NCBI RefSeq assembly: GCF_036248275.1
Contig: NZ_CP109181.1
Span: forward strand, 7,440,001 to 7,504,000
Direction of reading: 5' to 3'
DNA: 64,000 nt
DNA from: Streptomyces sp. NBC_01716
Lineage (GTDB): Bacteria; Actinomycetota; Actinomycetes; Streptomycetales; Streptomycetaceae
The translations under genes and the position numbers were made by a program. This document shows positions 25,232-34,800 of this stretch, piece after piece; positions within the stretch are counted from its first letter, which is position 1; the number at the start of each line of letters is the position of its first letter. The notes under the pieces are model-generated. The model was given only the letters and a program-made list of their open reading frames with translations. It was not told where the DNA came from and made no database searches.

Positions 25232-28200
25232 CCGGGCCCTGGGAATTCTGGATCGACCGTGGCGGCACCTTCACCGACATCGTGGGGCGGCGGCCCGACG
25301 GACGTCTCCTCACCAGGAAGCTGCTCTCGCACAATCCGGAGCAGTACGAGGACGCGGCGGTGGCCGGTATCCGGCTGCTGCTCGGAGTAGCACCGGACGA
25401 TCCGGTTCCCGCGGACCGGATCGCCCAAGTGAAGATGGGCACCACCGTCGCCACGAACGCGCTGCTGGAGCGCCGTGGCGAGCCGACCGTCCTCCTCATC
25501 ACCGAGGGCTTCGGCGACGCGCTGCGGATCGCCTACCAGAACCGTCCCCGCCTCTTCGACCGTCATATCGTGCTGCCGGAGGCCGTGTACGAACGCGTCA
25601 TCGAGGTTCCCGAACGCGTCGACGCGCACGGCGCCACCGTACGGCCGCTGGACACGGAGGCCGTCGCCGCGCGGCTGCGGGAGGCGTACGACGACGGCTT
25701 CCGCAGCGCCGCGGTCGTCCTCATGCACGGCTACCGCCACCCCGCCCACGAGAGCGCCGTCGCCGAAGCGGCCCGCGCCGCCGGCTTCACCCAGGTCAGC
25801 TGCTCCCACGAAGTCAGCCCGCTGATCAAACTGGTGCCGCGCGGCGACACCACCGTGGTGGACGCCTACCTCTCCCCGATCCTGCGCCGGTACGTCGACG
25901 AGATCGCCACCCAACTCCACGGCATCCGGCTGATGTTCATGCAGTCCAACGGAGGGCTGCGCGAAGCCGCCCACTTCCGTGGGAAGGACGCGGTGCTGTC
26001 CGGCCCGGCGGGCGGCGTCGTCGGCATGGCCCGTACCTCGGGACAGGCCGGATTCGACCGTGTCGTCGGTTTCGATATGGGCGGCACCTCGACCGATGTC
26101 TCCCACTACGCGGGGGAGTTCGAGCGCGAGCTGGGCACCCAGGTCGCCGGTGTGCGGATGCGCGCGCCCATGATGAACATTCACACGGTCGCGGCCGGCG
26201 GCGGCTCAGTGCTGCACTTCGACGGCCAGCGCTACCGCGTAGGACCCGACTCTGCGGGCGCCGTGCCGGGCCCCGCCTGCTACCGCCGGGGCGGGCCGCT
26301 CACCGTCACCGACGCCAACGTGATGCTCGGCCGGGTCCAACCGGCGTACTTCCCCTCGGTGTTCGGCCCGGACGGCGACCAGCCGCTGGACGCCGACATC
26401 GTGCGCGAGCGCTTCGCCGCACTCGCCGCGGAGGTCGAGCGGGCCACCGGCGCACGGCGCGAGCCGGCCGAAGTCGCCGCCGGTTTCCTGGAGATCGCCG
26501 TGCTGAACATGGCGAACGCCGTCAAGAAGATCTCGGTGCAGCGCGGCCACGACATCACCCGCTACGCCCTCACCAGCTTCGGCGGCGCCGGCGGCCAGCA
26601 CGCGTGCGCCGTCGCGGACGCGCTCGGCGTCGACACGGTCATCGTGCCGCCGCTCGCCGGCGTCCTCTCCGCGTACGGGATAGGGCTCGCCGACGCCACC
26701 GCCATGCGCGAGCAGTCGGTGGAGGCCGAACTCGCCGGCGGGGAAGCCGACGGTGACACGCTCCGCCGGGTACGGGAACTCTGCGGCGCCCTCGCGGAGC
26801 GCACCCGCGCCGAACTGCGCGCCGACTCCGTCCCGGACGACGCGATCACCACCCACGCGCGCGTGCTGCTCAGGTACGCGGGAACGGACGCGAGCCTGGC
26901 GGTACCCCTCGGCGGCGCCGCCGAGATGACGGCGGCCTTCGAGAGCGAACACCGCTCGCGCTACGCCTTCACCATGGACAAACCCCTGGTGGTCGAGGCC
27001 GTGTCGGTCGAAGCCGTCGGAAAGGCCGCTTCGCACGGCGAGTACGCGGGCCGGGCCACCTCCGTAGAAGGCGGCGGCAGCGGGACCGTACGGCCCGCGA
27101 CGGTAGGGATGTTCGTGGACGGCACCGAGCGCGACTGCCCGCTCCACCAGCGCGCCGATCTGCGGCCCGCCGACACCGTCGAGGGTCCCGCGATGATCGC
27201 CGAGGCCGACGCGACGACCGTCGTGGACGCGGGCTGGCAGGCGGCGGTCGGCGAGCTCGGGCATCTGCTCCTCACCCGCGTGAGCCCCCGCCCCACTCGC
27301 GTCGCCGCGGGCACGGACGTGGACCCGGTGCTGCTCGAGGTCTTCAACAACCTCTTCATGGCGATCGCCGAGCAGATGGGCGTACGGCTGGAGAACACCG
27401 CCCACTCCGTCAACATCAAGGAACGGCTCGACTTCTCCTGCGCGCTCTTCGACGCCCAGGGCAATCTGATCGCCAACGCGCCGCACATCCCCGTCCATCT
27501 CGGCTCCATGGGCGAATCGATCAAGGAGGTGCTGAAACGCGACCGGGACTCCCTCCGCCCCGGCGACGTGTACGCCGTCAACGACCCCTACCACGGAGGC
27601 ACCCATCTGCCGGACGTGACGGTGGTGACGCCCGTCTTCGACGAACAGGGCGAACAGCTCCGCTTCCTCGTCGCCTCGCGCGGCCACCACGCCGAGATCG
27701 GCGGCATCACACCCGGCTCGATGCCCGCCTTCAGCCGGACCGTCCACGAGGAGGGCGTGCTCTTCGACAACTGGCTGCTCGTGCGCGACGGCAGGCTCCG
27801 CGAGAGCGAGACACGCGAACTGCTCGGCGGCGCGCGCTACCCCTCCCGGGACCCGGACACCAACCTCGCGGACCTCCGCGCCCAGATCGCCGCCAACGAG
27901 AAGGGCATCGCCGAACTGCGGCGCATGACCGAGCAGTTCGGCTACGACGTCGTGGACGCCTACATGGGCCATGTCCGGCGCAACGCGGAGGAGTCCGTAC
28001 GCCGTATCGTCGCCGGGCTGAGCGACGGCTCCTACCGCTACGAGACCGACAACGGCGCGGTCATCCAGGTCGCCGTGCGCGTCGACCGCGAGGCCCGCAG
28101 CGCCGTCGTGGACTTCACCGGGACCTCACCGGAGCAGGAAGGCAACTTCAACGCGCCCCGGTCCGTGGTGCTGGCCGCCGTCCTGTACGTCTTCAGGACC

Positions 28201-28851
28201 CTGGTCGCCGACGACATCCCGCTCAACAGCGGCTGTCTGGCGCCGCTCGACGTACGGGTGCCCGCCGACTCCATGCTCTCGCCGACCTACCCGGCGGCGA
28301 CGGTGGCGGGCAACGTCGAGACCTCGCAGGCCGTGACGGGAGCGCTGTACGCGGCACTCGGCGTCCAGGCCGAGGGCTCCGGCACCATGAACAACCTCAC
28401 CTTCGGCAACGAACGCGTCCAGTACTACGAGACGGTGGCGAGCGGTTCGGGCGCGGGGGACGGCTTCGACGGCGCCGACGCCGTCCAGACCCATATGACC
28501 AACTCCCGCCTCACCGACCCCGAAGTGCTCGAATGGCGCTATCCGGTGCGCGTCGACGGATTCGCCGTCCGGGGCGGCAGCGGCGGGGCGGGCCGGTGGA
28601 ACGGCGGGAGGGGAGTCGTAAGGCGCATCCGCTTCCTGGAGCCCATGACGGTCACGCTGCTGACCGGTCACCGCACGGTGCGGCCGTACGGCATGGCGGG
28701 CGGTGAGCCGGGCGAACTCGGCGCCAACGAGGTGGAGCGGGCCGACGGGACCCGTACGCCGCTGAAGGGGGTCGACTCCGCGGACGTGGCCGTGGACGAC
28801 GTACTGGTCATGCGCACCCCGGGCGGCGGGGGATACGGCACGCCGCGGTGA
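25228..28851 (+). CDS. 5-Oxoprolinase/hydantoinase, HyuA-HyuB fusion
   Basis: ATP-dependent amidohydrolase that opens 5-oxoproline or hydantoin-type rings. 1207 residues, the usual size of a fused enzyme. Residues 1-680 are the HyuA part: FWIDRGGTFTDIVGRRPDG, MGTTVATNALLERRGEPT, VVGFDMGGTSTDVSHYAG and TSFGGAGGQHACAVADALG are diagnostic. From about residue 698 the HyuB part begins (VFNNLFMAIAEQMGVRLENT, IKERLDFSCALFDAQGNLI, NDPYHGGTHLPDVTVVTP), ending GGGGYG near the C-terminus. It starts in an ATGA overlap with the hydrolase gene and is the last of four coupled genes. A 1379-residue frame starting far upstream is only an extension across the preceding gene. Confidence 0.95.
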   Translation: MTGPWEFWIDRGGTFTDIVGRRPDGRLLTRKLLSHNPEQYEDAAVAGIRLLLGVAPDDPVPADRIAQVKMGTTVATNALLERRGEPTVLLITEGFGDALRIAYQNRPRLFDRHIVLPEAVYERVIEVPERVDAHGATVRPLDTEAVAARLREAYDDGFRSAAVVLMHGYRHPAHESAVAEAARAAGFTQVSCSHEVSPLIKLVPRGDTTVVDAYLSPILRRYVDEIATQLHGIRLMFMQSNGGLREAAHFRGKDAVLSGPAGGVVGMARTSGQAGFDRVVGFDMGGTSTDVSHYAGEFERELGTQVAGVRMRAPMMNIHTVAAGGGSVLHFDGQRYRVGPDSAGAVPGPACYRRGGPLTVTDANVMLGRVQPAYFPSVFGPDGDQPLDADIVRERFAALAAEVERATGARREPAEVAAGFLEIAVLNMANAVKKISVQRGHDITRYALTSFGGAGGQHACAVADALGVDTVIVPPLAGVLSAYGIGLADATAMREQSVEAELAGGEADGDTLRRVRELCGALAERTRAELRADSVPDDAITTHARVLLRYAGTDASLAVPLGGAAEMTAAFESEHRSRYAFTMDKPLVVEAVSVEAVGKAASHGEYAGRATSVEGGGSGTVRPATVGMFVDGTERDCPLHQRADLRPADTVEGPAMIAEADATTVVDAGWQAAVGELGHLLLTRVSPRPTRVAAGTDVDPVLLEVFNNLFMAIAEQMGVRLENTAHSVNIKERLDFSCALFDAQGNLIANAPHIPVHLGSMGESIKEVLKRDRDSLRPGDVYAVNDPYHGGTHLPDVTVVTPVFDEQGEQLRFLVASRGHHAEIGGITPGSMPAFSRTVHEEGVLFDNWLLVRDGRLRESETRELLGGARYPSRDPDTNLADLRAQIAANEKGIAELRRMTEQFGYDVVDAYMGHVRRNAEESVRRIVAGLSDGSYRYETDNGAVIQVAVRVDREARSAVVDFTGTSPEQEGNFNAPRSVVLAAVLYVFRTLVADDIPLNSGCLAPLDVRVPADSMLSPTYPAATVAGNVETSQAVTGALYAALGVQAEGSGTMNNLTFGNERVQYYETVASGSGAGDGFDGADAVQTHMTNSRLTDPEVLEWRYPVRVDGFAVRGGSGGAGRWNGGRGVVRRIRFLEPMTVTLLTGHRTVRPYGMAGGEPGELGANEVERADGTRTPLKGVDSADVAVDDVLVMRTPGGGGYGTPR

Positions 28852-28969
28852 ACTCGCCCGGCGCGGCGGGCCGGTGACGGTCCGTCGCGCCCGGCACAGG
28901 ACCGCCGCGGCCGCTGGGGCTTCTGCGTCGTTTCGACCGTCGTCAGTCCGAGGACCTAATCTGTTCAAC

Positions 28970-30514
28970 GTGACTTCGCCTGCCTCGACGGACCCTGTTC
29001 CGCCCCAGCTCAGCGCGGGGCCGCGGCTCGCCCAGGGCCCGGCCGCCGACGAAGGGCTGGCGCGCCGGCTGCGCGCGCTCGCGTGCACCGCGCCGCTGCA
29101 CGACCTCGACACCCGCAAGGCCAACCTCGCGGGGGAGTACTCCGTCTACGCGATGGCGGAGGTCGCGCTCGCGGCGATCGACCTCGTGACGCTCAACATG
29201 GACTTCGACACCGGCGCGGACCACGAGCAGATAGTGGCCAGACTCCTGCCGCGCGTCGCGGCCCAGGCGCCGCACCGCCCGGCCACCGAGCACGAGCGGG
29301 TGGCCCGCTGGGTGCTGGAGAATCTGATCAACGTCGGCAGCGTCGACCGCGGTTTCCGCGCCGTGTACGGCACGTTCGGCGCCGACGGCGTCTACACCCG
29401 GCGGGACTACGACTTCAAACTGATCGAGGAAGTCCCCGGCCAGGGCGGCAGCGTCTATCTGCGCACCACCGACGAGGCGGTCAACGTGCTGGTGGGCGCG
29501 TTGGACACGGATGTCACCAGCGCGCAGATCGCCGCCGAGGTCAAGCTGGAGGTGCTGATCAGCAGAGGGCGGCTCGCCGACGCCCAACTCGCCGCCGAAC
29601 AGGCCCGGTACCGCACCGTGCAGTACGCGGAGACGCTGCGCAGGACCCTGGAGGCGACCCGGCGCAACGTCCGCGCGGTCGACTGGCTCAACGCCGTGCC
29701 CGACATGATCGCCGAAGCGCTCGACCATGTCGCCGACCGCTACCGCCACGAGAACGCGATCCTCAACAACATCCGCAAGTCCCGCGACGAGGCGGAGACC
29801 GGCGCCGACCCGAAGACGGCCGAGCACAAGCGGCGCGCGGCCGAGCTGGTCGACATCGTCAAGGACTGCATCCGCCGGCACACCCAGCTGCAGTCCCGGC
29901 TGCTGGAGGCAGGACCGCTGTTCCGCGCCGAGCAGGACCGCCAGGCGTTCGCGGAGCCCACGACCCGCACGGGGCTCGATCTGTACGGCCAACTCGTCGC
30001 CCCGCTCCTGCCGTTGCCGGTCGACCGGGCGAGCCGGGTCACCGACGCGTTCTTCGCCCGGGGCACCGGACTGCGTACGCCCGCGTCCGTCCGGGTCGGC
30101 GACCTCGTGGACCTGCTGCTCACGCCTCCCGTGGAGCGGGAGCACCTGGGCGCGGAGATGCCCGAACCCGATCTGATCGCGACCCCCGACGACAGCCGCT
30201 TCAGCGAGGAGCAGCTGGCGAGCGCGATGGACCTGCTCGATCTGGAGCACGACGCGCCGCGCAGGCTCTCGGGCTTGCTCGCCGAGGCCCGCCGCCGCGA
30301 TCCGGACCTGCCCTATCTGGTCGCGCTGCTCGCGATCCACGCGGCCAGTCCGCCGGTCGGTACGGCCTACCGGCAGGGCGAGGAGCGGCTGTTGTTCGCC
30401 GTGGACGACGGGACCCCCCTCGACGACGAGGAGTTCGGCGGCGCTGATCTCATACTGGGCACGGCTCTGCTGGACGCCGCCGGCATGACCGCCGACCGTA
30501 CGGAGGCGGCGTGA
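28970..30514 (+). CDS. MksF/JetA-like putative kleisin subunit of an SMC-like complex
   Basis: 514 residues from a GTG at 28970 (a GTG at 28874 is an alternative; neither has an ideal ribosome site). The N-terminal ~150 residues look like a winged-helix region (EYSVYAMAEVALAAIDLVTL, ATEHERVARWVLENLINVGS). The central part is a long helical stretch with YRTVQYAETLRRTLEATRRN and VADRYRHENAILNNIRKSRD, and the C-terminal part has another helical domain with an acidic tail. This plan, and its place as first gene before an MksE-like and an SMC-like gene, fits the kleisin (MksF, or JetA in Wadjet). The assignment rests on architecture and context rather than a recognised motif. Confidence 0.6.
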   Translation: MTSPASTDPVPPQLSAGPRLAQGPAADEGLARRLRALACTAPLHDLDTRKANLAGEYSVYAMAEVALAAIDLVTLNMDFDTGADHEQIVARLLPRVAAQAPHRPATEHERVARWVLENLINVGSVDRGFRAVYGTFGADGVYTRRDYDFKLIEEVPGQGGSVYLRTTDEAVNVLVGALDTDVTSAQIAAEVKLEVLISRGRLADAQLAAEQARYRTVQYAETLRRTLEATRRNVRAVDWLNAVPDMIAEALDHVADRYRHENAILNNIRKSRDEAETGADPKTAEHKRRAAELVDIVKDCIRRHTQLQSRLLEAGPLFRAEQDRQAFAEPTTRTGLDLYGQLVAPLLPLPVDRASRVTDAFFARGTGLRTPASVRVGDLVDLLLTPPVEREHLGAEMPEPDLIATPDDSRFSEEQLASAMDLLDLEHDAPRRLSGLLAEARRRDPDLPYLVALLAIHAASPPVGTAYRQGEERLLFAVDDGTPLDDEEFGGADLILGTALLDAAGMTADRTEAA

Positions 30515-30582
30515 CGCCTGGGGCGTGCCCGACAATCGGCGTCGTCCGCCCGCAGGGCGGAGGAGGGAGGCATGGCGGAGCC

Positions 30583-30804
30583 ATGGCGACCGACGACAAC
30601 GCGGCGAGGCGCGCCACCAGGGACCGCGAGCCCGGCAAGATCCGAAAGACACGCCCTGGCGGCCGGGCGGCCCGCGACGCCCGCACGAGCGGCGCGCACC
30701 GCATCTCGCGCACCACGCACGGCACTTGTATCGCCCGTGACTTGACCACTCATGACCTGATCACCCCCGCCAAAACCACCCCCGGCAAGGAGCAGCGCCC
30801 GTGA
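30583..30804 (+). CDS. Possible small basic protein in the SMC-like operon
   Basis: An ATG at 30583 opens a 73-residue, Arg/Thr-rich basic frame whose stop overlaps the GTG of the next gene (GTGA), with codons mostly G/C-ending in the first 50 positions. The overlap and codon bias argue for expression; the lack of any recognisable domain and the falling codon bias at the 3' end argue against. It fills the otherwise empty 286-base gap between the two subunit genes. Confidence 0.35.
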   Translation: MATDDNAARRATRDREPGKIRKTRPGGRAARDARTSGAHRISRTTHGTCIARDLTTHDLITPAKTTPGKEQRP

Positions 30805-31715
30805 GCGACCACCAGGCAGAGCACGCCGCCGCGTGGGGCGAGCCGGGCGGCACCGAGACACCCCGCGCGTCCCTTCCCGACCAGCCGGGCGGCGCTGTCA
30901 CCCCCGCCGACGCGGCAGACGCCGCCCGCCTCGTCTCCTTCGGGCTCCAGCCCAAACTGCTGCCCGCGCGTGACGCCGAATACGCCGACCTGCTGCGCCG
31001 CTACCGCGAGGAGTCGCCCTTCGCGCGGCTCGCCGACGCGGTCGCCACCGGCCTCGGCCTCGTCGTCCTCGAAGTCTCCTCCCGCGCCGGGATGGCCGTG
31101 ACGGCGGCCGAGGACTCCGTGTTCGCCGTCCGGATGGGCGACTACGCCCGCCGCGCGTCGACCGACTCCGCCGACCGTTTCCTGCACGGCCTGGCCCATC
31201 TCGCCGTCGCCGCCATGGCCTTCCCCCGCCCCGAAGACCTCGCCGACGACGGGTACATCGGCCGGATCACCGTCAACGGGGTCGACGCCTTCGTCCGGCA
31301 GGCCTGCCGCAGACTGGAGGAGAAGGCCGAGGAAGAGGGCGAGAACACCGACCCGGCGAGCGACGCCCCCGGCCTCGAATCGGCCTGGCGCGTCTACGCG
31401 CGCCGCAGCGCGACCGGCGCCACCAAGGACGCCCGCCGTCTCGCGGGCTCCACCACCGGCATCATCGGCAAGGCCATGGCCTTCCTCACCGACTCCGGCT
31501 TCCTGCACCGCACCGGTGACGACGCCGGAGGCGCGTACCGCACCACGGCCCGCTACCAGCTCCAGGTCCGCGACATGGCAGGCAGCGCCGCCATGGCCGA
31601 ACTGCTCGCCCTCGGCGTCGTACCGGTCACCGACGGATCCGCCACGCTGCTGCCCCCACCCGACCCGGACGACCTCGATCTGGTCGCCGACGCCGGACTG
31701 CCGTTCCACTCCTGA
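30801..31715 (+). CDS. MksE/JetB-like putative accessory subunit of an SMC-like complex
   Basis: 304 residues, GTG start with AAGGAG eight bases upstream. After a disordered ~40-residue N-terminus there are helical and winged-helix-like segments: LLRRYREESPFARLADAVAT, SADRFLHGLAHLAVAAMAF, GIIGKAMAFLTDSGFLHRTG and TARYQLQVRDMAGSAAMAEL. The HTH-plus-wing repeat pattern and size fit MksE (JetB), which dimerises and contacts kleisin and SMC heads. It is the middle gene of the three-subunit set, 86 bases before the SMC-like gene. Identity is inferred from operon order and fold pattern. Confidence 0.6.
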   Translation: MSDHQAEHAAAWGEPGGTETPRASLPDQPGGAVTPADAADAARLVSFGLQPKLLPARDAEYADLLRRYREESPFARLADAVATGLGLVVLEVSSRAGMAVTAAEDSVFAVRMGDYARRASTDSADRFLHGLAHLAVAAMAFPRPEDLADDGYIGRITVNGVDAFVRQACRRLEEKAEEEGENTDPASDAPGLESAWRVYARRSATGATKDARRLAGSTTGIIGKAMAFLTDSGFLHRTGDDAGGAYRTTARYQLQVRDMAGSAAMAELLALGVVPVTDGSATLLPPPDPDDLDLVADAGLPFHS

Positions 31716-31801
31716 GCCCGGCGGTCGCCGCACCCCGAATCCAGCAGCCCCCACCACCGCCGGTTTCCCTCCGGTCCTGACCACGACGAGAGTCCGCCGC
31801 C

Positions 31802-34800
31802 ATGTACGAGCTGTCCCGGGTCCGCCTCTACTCCATCGGGCCTGCCGGTGCGCGCTACGCCGACACCGTGCTCGACCTGCGCGGAGTCGGCGATCCTGTG
31901 CCCCACCCCGCCCCCACCCAGGCGGAGTTCTTCGAGGACGAGCCGGTCGGTCCGCCGCGCCGCCCGGCCCCGGCCGGTGTGCTCTTCCTGGAGAACGGCG
32001 GCGGCAAGTCCGTCCTGCTCAAGCTGATCTTCTCGGTGATGCTGCCCGGCCACCGCAACACCCTCGGCGGGGCCAGCTCCGGTGTGCTGCGCAAATTCCT
32101 GCTCGCCGACGACTGCGGGCATGTCGCCCTCGAATGGCAGCACACCCTCACCGGTGAGCTGGTCGTGGTCGGCAAGGCCAGCGAGTGGCGCGGCCGTCAG
32201 GTGTCCAACGACCCGCGGAAGTTCGCCGAGGCCTGGTACTCCTTCCGCCCAGGACCCGGGCTGAGCCTCGACTCGCTGCCGGTCGCCGAGTCGACCGCCG
32301 TGCGGCGGCCCGTGGAAGGCGCCTCCGGCGCGAAGGGCCGTCGCCGCACGATGAAGGGGTTCCGGGACGCCATCACCGAGGCGGGCAAGGCGTATCCGCA
32401 TCTCGACGTGTACTGGGAAGAGATCCACGACCGCTGGATCGAGCACCTCGGAGATCTCGGCCTCGACCCCGAACTGTTCCGCTACCAGCGGGAGATGAAC
32501 GCCGACGAGGGCGAGGCCGCCGGGCTCTTCGCGGTCAAGAAGGACTCCGACTTCACCGACCTGCTGCTGCGAGCCGTCACCGACACCCGCGACACGGACG
32601 GGCTCGCAGACCTCGTCGGCGGCTTCGGCAACAAACTGGGCCGCCGCGCCGAGCTGACCGCCGAGCGGGACTTCACGGCCGGCTCCGTCGACCTTCTCGG
32701 GCGGATCGTCGACGCCGCCGACTCCCGGTCCAGGGCCCGTGACATCCACGGCGCGGCCGAGCGCCGCACCCGTACCCTCGCGCGTCGGCTCACCGCCCGC
32801 GCCGCCGTGGAACGAGACCGCGTCGGCGACCTCGCCCAGCAGGTCACGGCCGCGGCCCACACCGTCACCGAGGCCGACCGGGCCCGCGGCCACAGCGCGC
32901 TCATCGCCGCCGAACTGGCCTACCGGCACGCCTCCTTGGCCCTCACCGTCGCCGAGAAGGCGGCAGCCGCGCAACGGCGGGAGCTGACCGACGCCCGTAC
33001 GCTCCACGCCGCCTGGCAGGCCGCCGAGAACGTGCTGCGGCACCGTGCCGCCGCCGACCGTTCCGCGCGCGTGGCGGTCGCGATCCGCGAGGCCGAGCGC
33101 GACGCGGCGCCCGCCCTGGCCGCCCGCGCGACCGCCGCCGCCGAGCTCGTCCGCGCGCTGCACATGGCCGCAGCCGACGGCGAGAGCGTGGCCAACGAGG
33201 AGGAGGAGCGCTCCGCCGCGCTCCAGGAGGTCGGCGAGGCCGCGCACCGCGACGCGACGGCGGCGGCCACCGAGGCGCAGCGCGCCCGCAGCGAGAGCGG
33301 TCATCTGCGCCAGCGTCTGTCGGAGGTCGAGCAGGAGACCGCCGAGGCCGTACGGGCCGGCTGGCTCGACGACACGGCACCGGACGCCGACCCGGCGCGG
33401 GCCGCGCTCGCCGCGAGCGACGCGGAGAAGTCCGCGGTCGCCGCCTGGGACACGGCCAGAGAGGCGGCACGCGCCGCCGGAGACCGGGCCAGGGACGCCG
33501 CGTCGGCGGAATCCCGCGCCGAGCTCTCCGAGGCCCGCGCCGTCGACGCGGCGCGCGCCGCCGAGCACGAGTACGAGGCGGAGCGCCGTACCGCCGAGTC
33601 GATCGCCGCGGAGGAACGCCTCACCGAACTGCTCGGGCTGCCCGGCGCGTCTCCCCGCGCGGGCGTCCCCGGACCGCGCATCGCCGCGCAGAGCCCGACG
33701 GACAGCCCGACCGGCCCCGGGGAGCTGTCCCGCGCGGACGCCGCAGCCACGCGACCGCCCCAAGGCCCGCTCAGCCCCGAGGAGTTGGACCGGTACGCCG
33801 ACGAACTGCGCGAACTGCTCGACCAGGGCGTCGCCGCCGCCGAGCGCCAGCTGTTCGACCTCCGTACGGCCGCCGCCGACGACTCCCGCATCCTCGGCGC
33901 ACTCGGCGACGGCGGACTGCTGCCACCCGGCCCCGACGTCCTGGCCACCGTCGAATTCCTCGGTGAGCACGGCATTCCCGCCCTTCCCGGCTGGCGCTAT
34001 CTCGCCCAGGCCGTGGACCCCGCCGACCACGCCGCCGTCCTCGCGGCCCGCCCCGAGCTGGTCGACGGCGTCGTCATCACCGAACCCGCCACGCACGCCA
34101 GGGCCCGCGAAGTTCTCTCCGGCGCCGCCCTGTTGCCGCGCTCGGCCGTCGCCGTGGGTACGGCGGCGGCGCTGCTCGCGCCGGTCCCGGGCCCCGGGCC
34201 GTACGGTGACCCGGCCGGCGGCGGCGACAGTGGCGTCTTCCTAGTCCCGCCCAACCCAGCCATGCACGACGAGCACGCCGCCGACGCCGAACGGCAGTCC
34301 CTGCGCGCCAAGTCGACCGCTCGCGACGAGGAGATCCGCACCCTGTCGGCCCGGCTCTCCGCCGACCGGGCCCTTGCCGCCCGCCTCGGCTCCTGGCGGG
34401 CCACCTGCGCGCCCGGCAGGCTCACCGAACTCGCCGGGACCGCGCGCGCCGCCGTCGAACTGGCACAGTCGGCGGGCGCCGAACTCGCCGAGGCCCGCAC
34501 CGTCCGGACCGAGGCCGACGAGGCCGCCACCGACACCGCCCGCGTACGCGACGAACGGCAGGAGGCCGCCCAGCGCGCCCGCCGGGCCGCCGACGCCCTC
34601 GCCGGCCTCGCCTTCCGCCTCCGGGAGCGGGCCGGCTGGCAGGTCAAGCTGCGCGCGCTGGCCGACGACGCCGCTGAGTCCGAGGCCCGTGCCGCCGCCT
34701 GTCTGGAACGGGCCCGCGCGGCCGACGAGGACCGCCGGGCCGCCCAGCGCGCCGCCGACGACGCCCGCCGCACCGCCCGCGCGCTCCGGGCAGAACGCGC

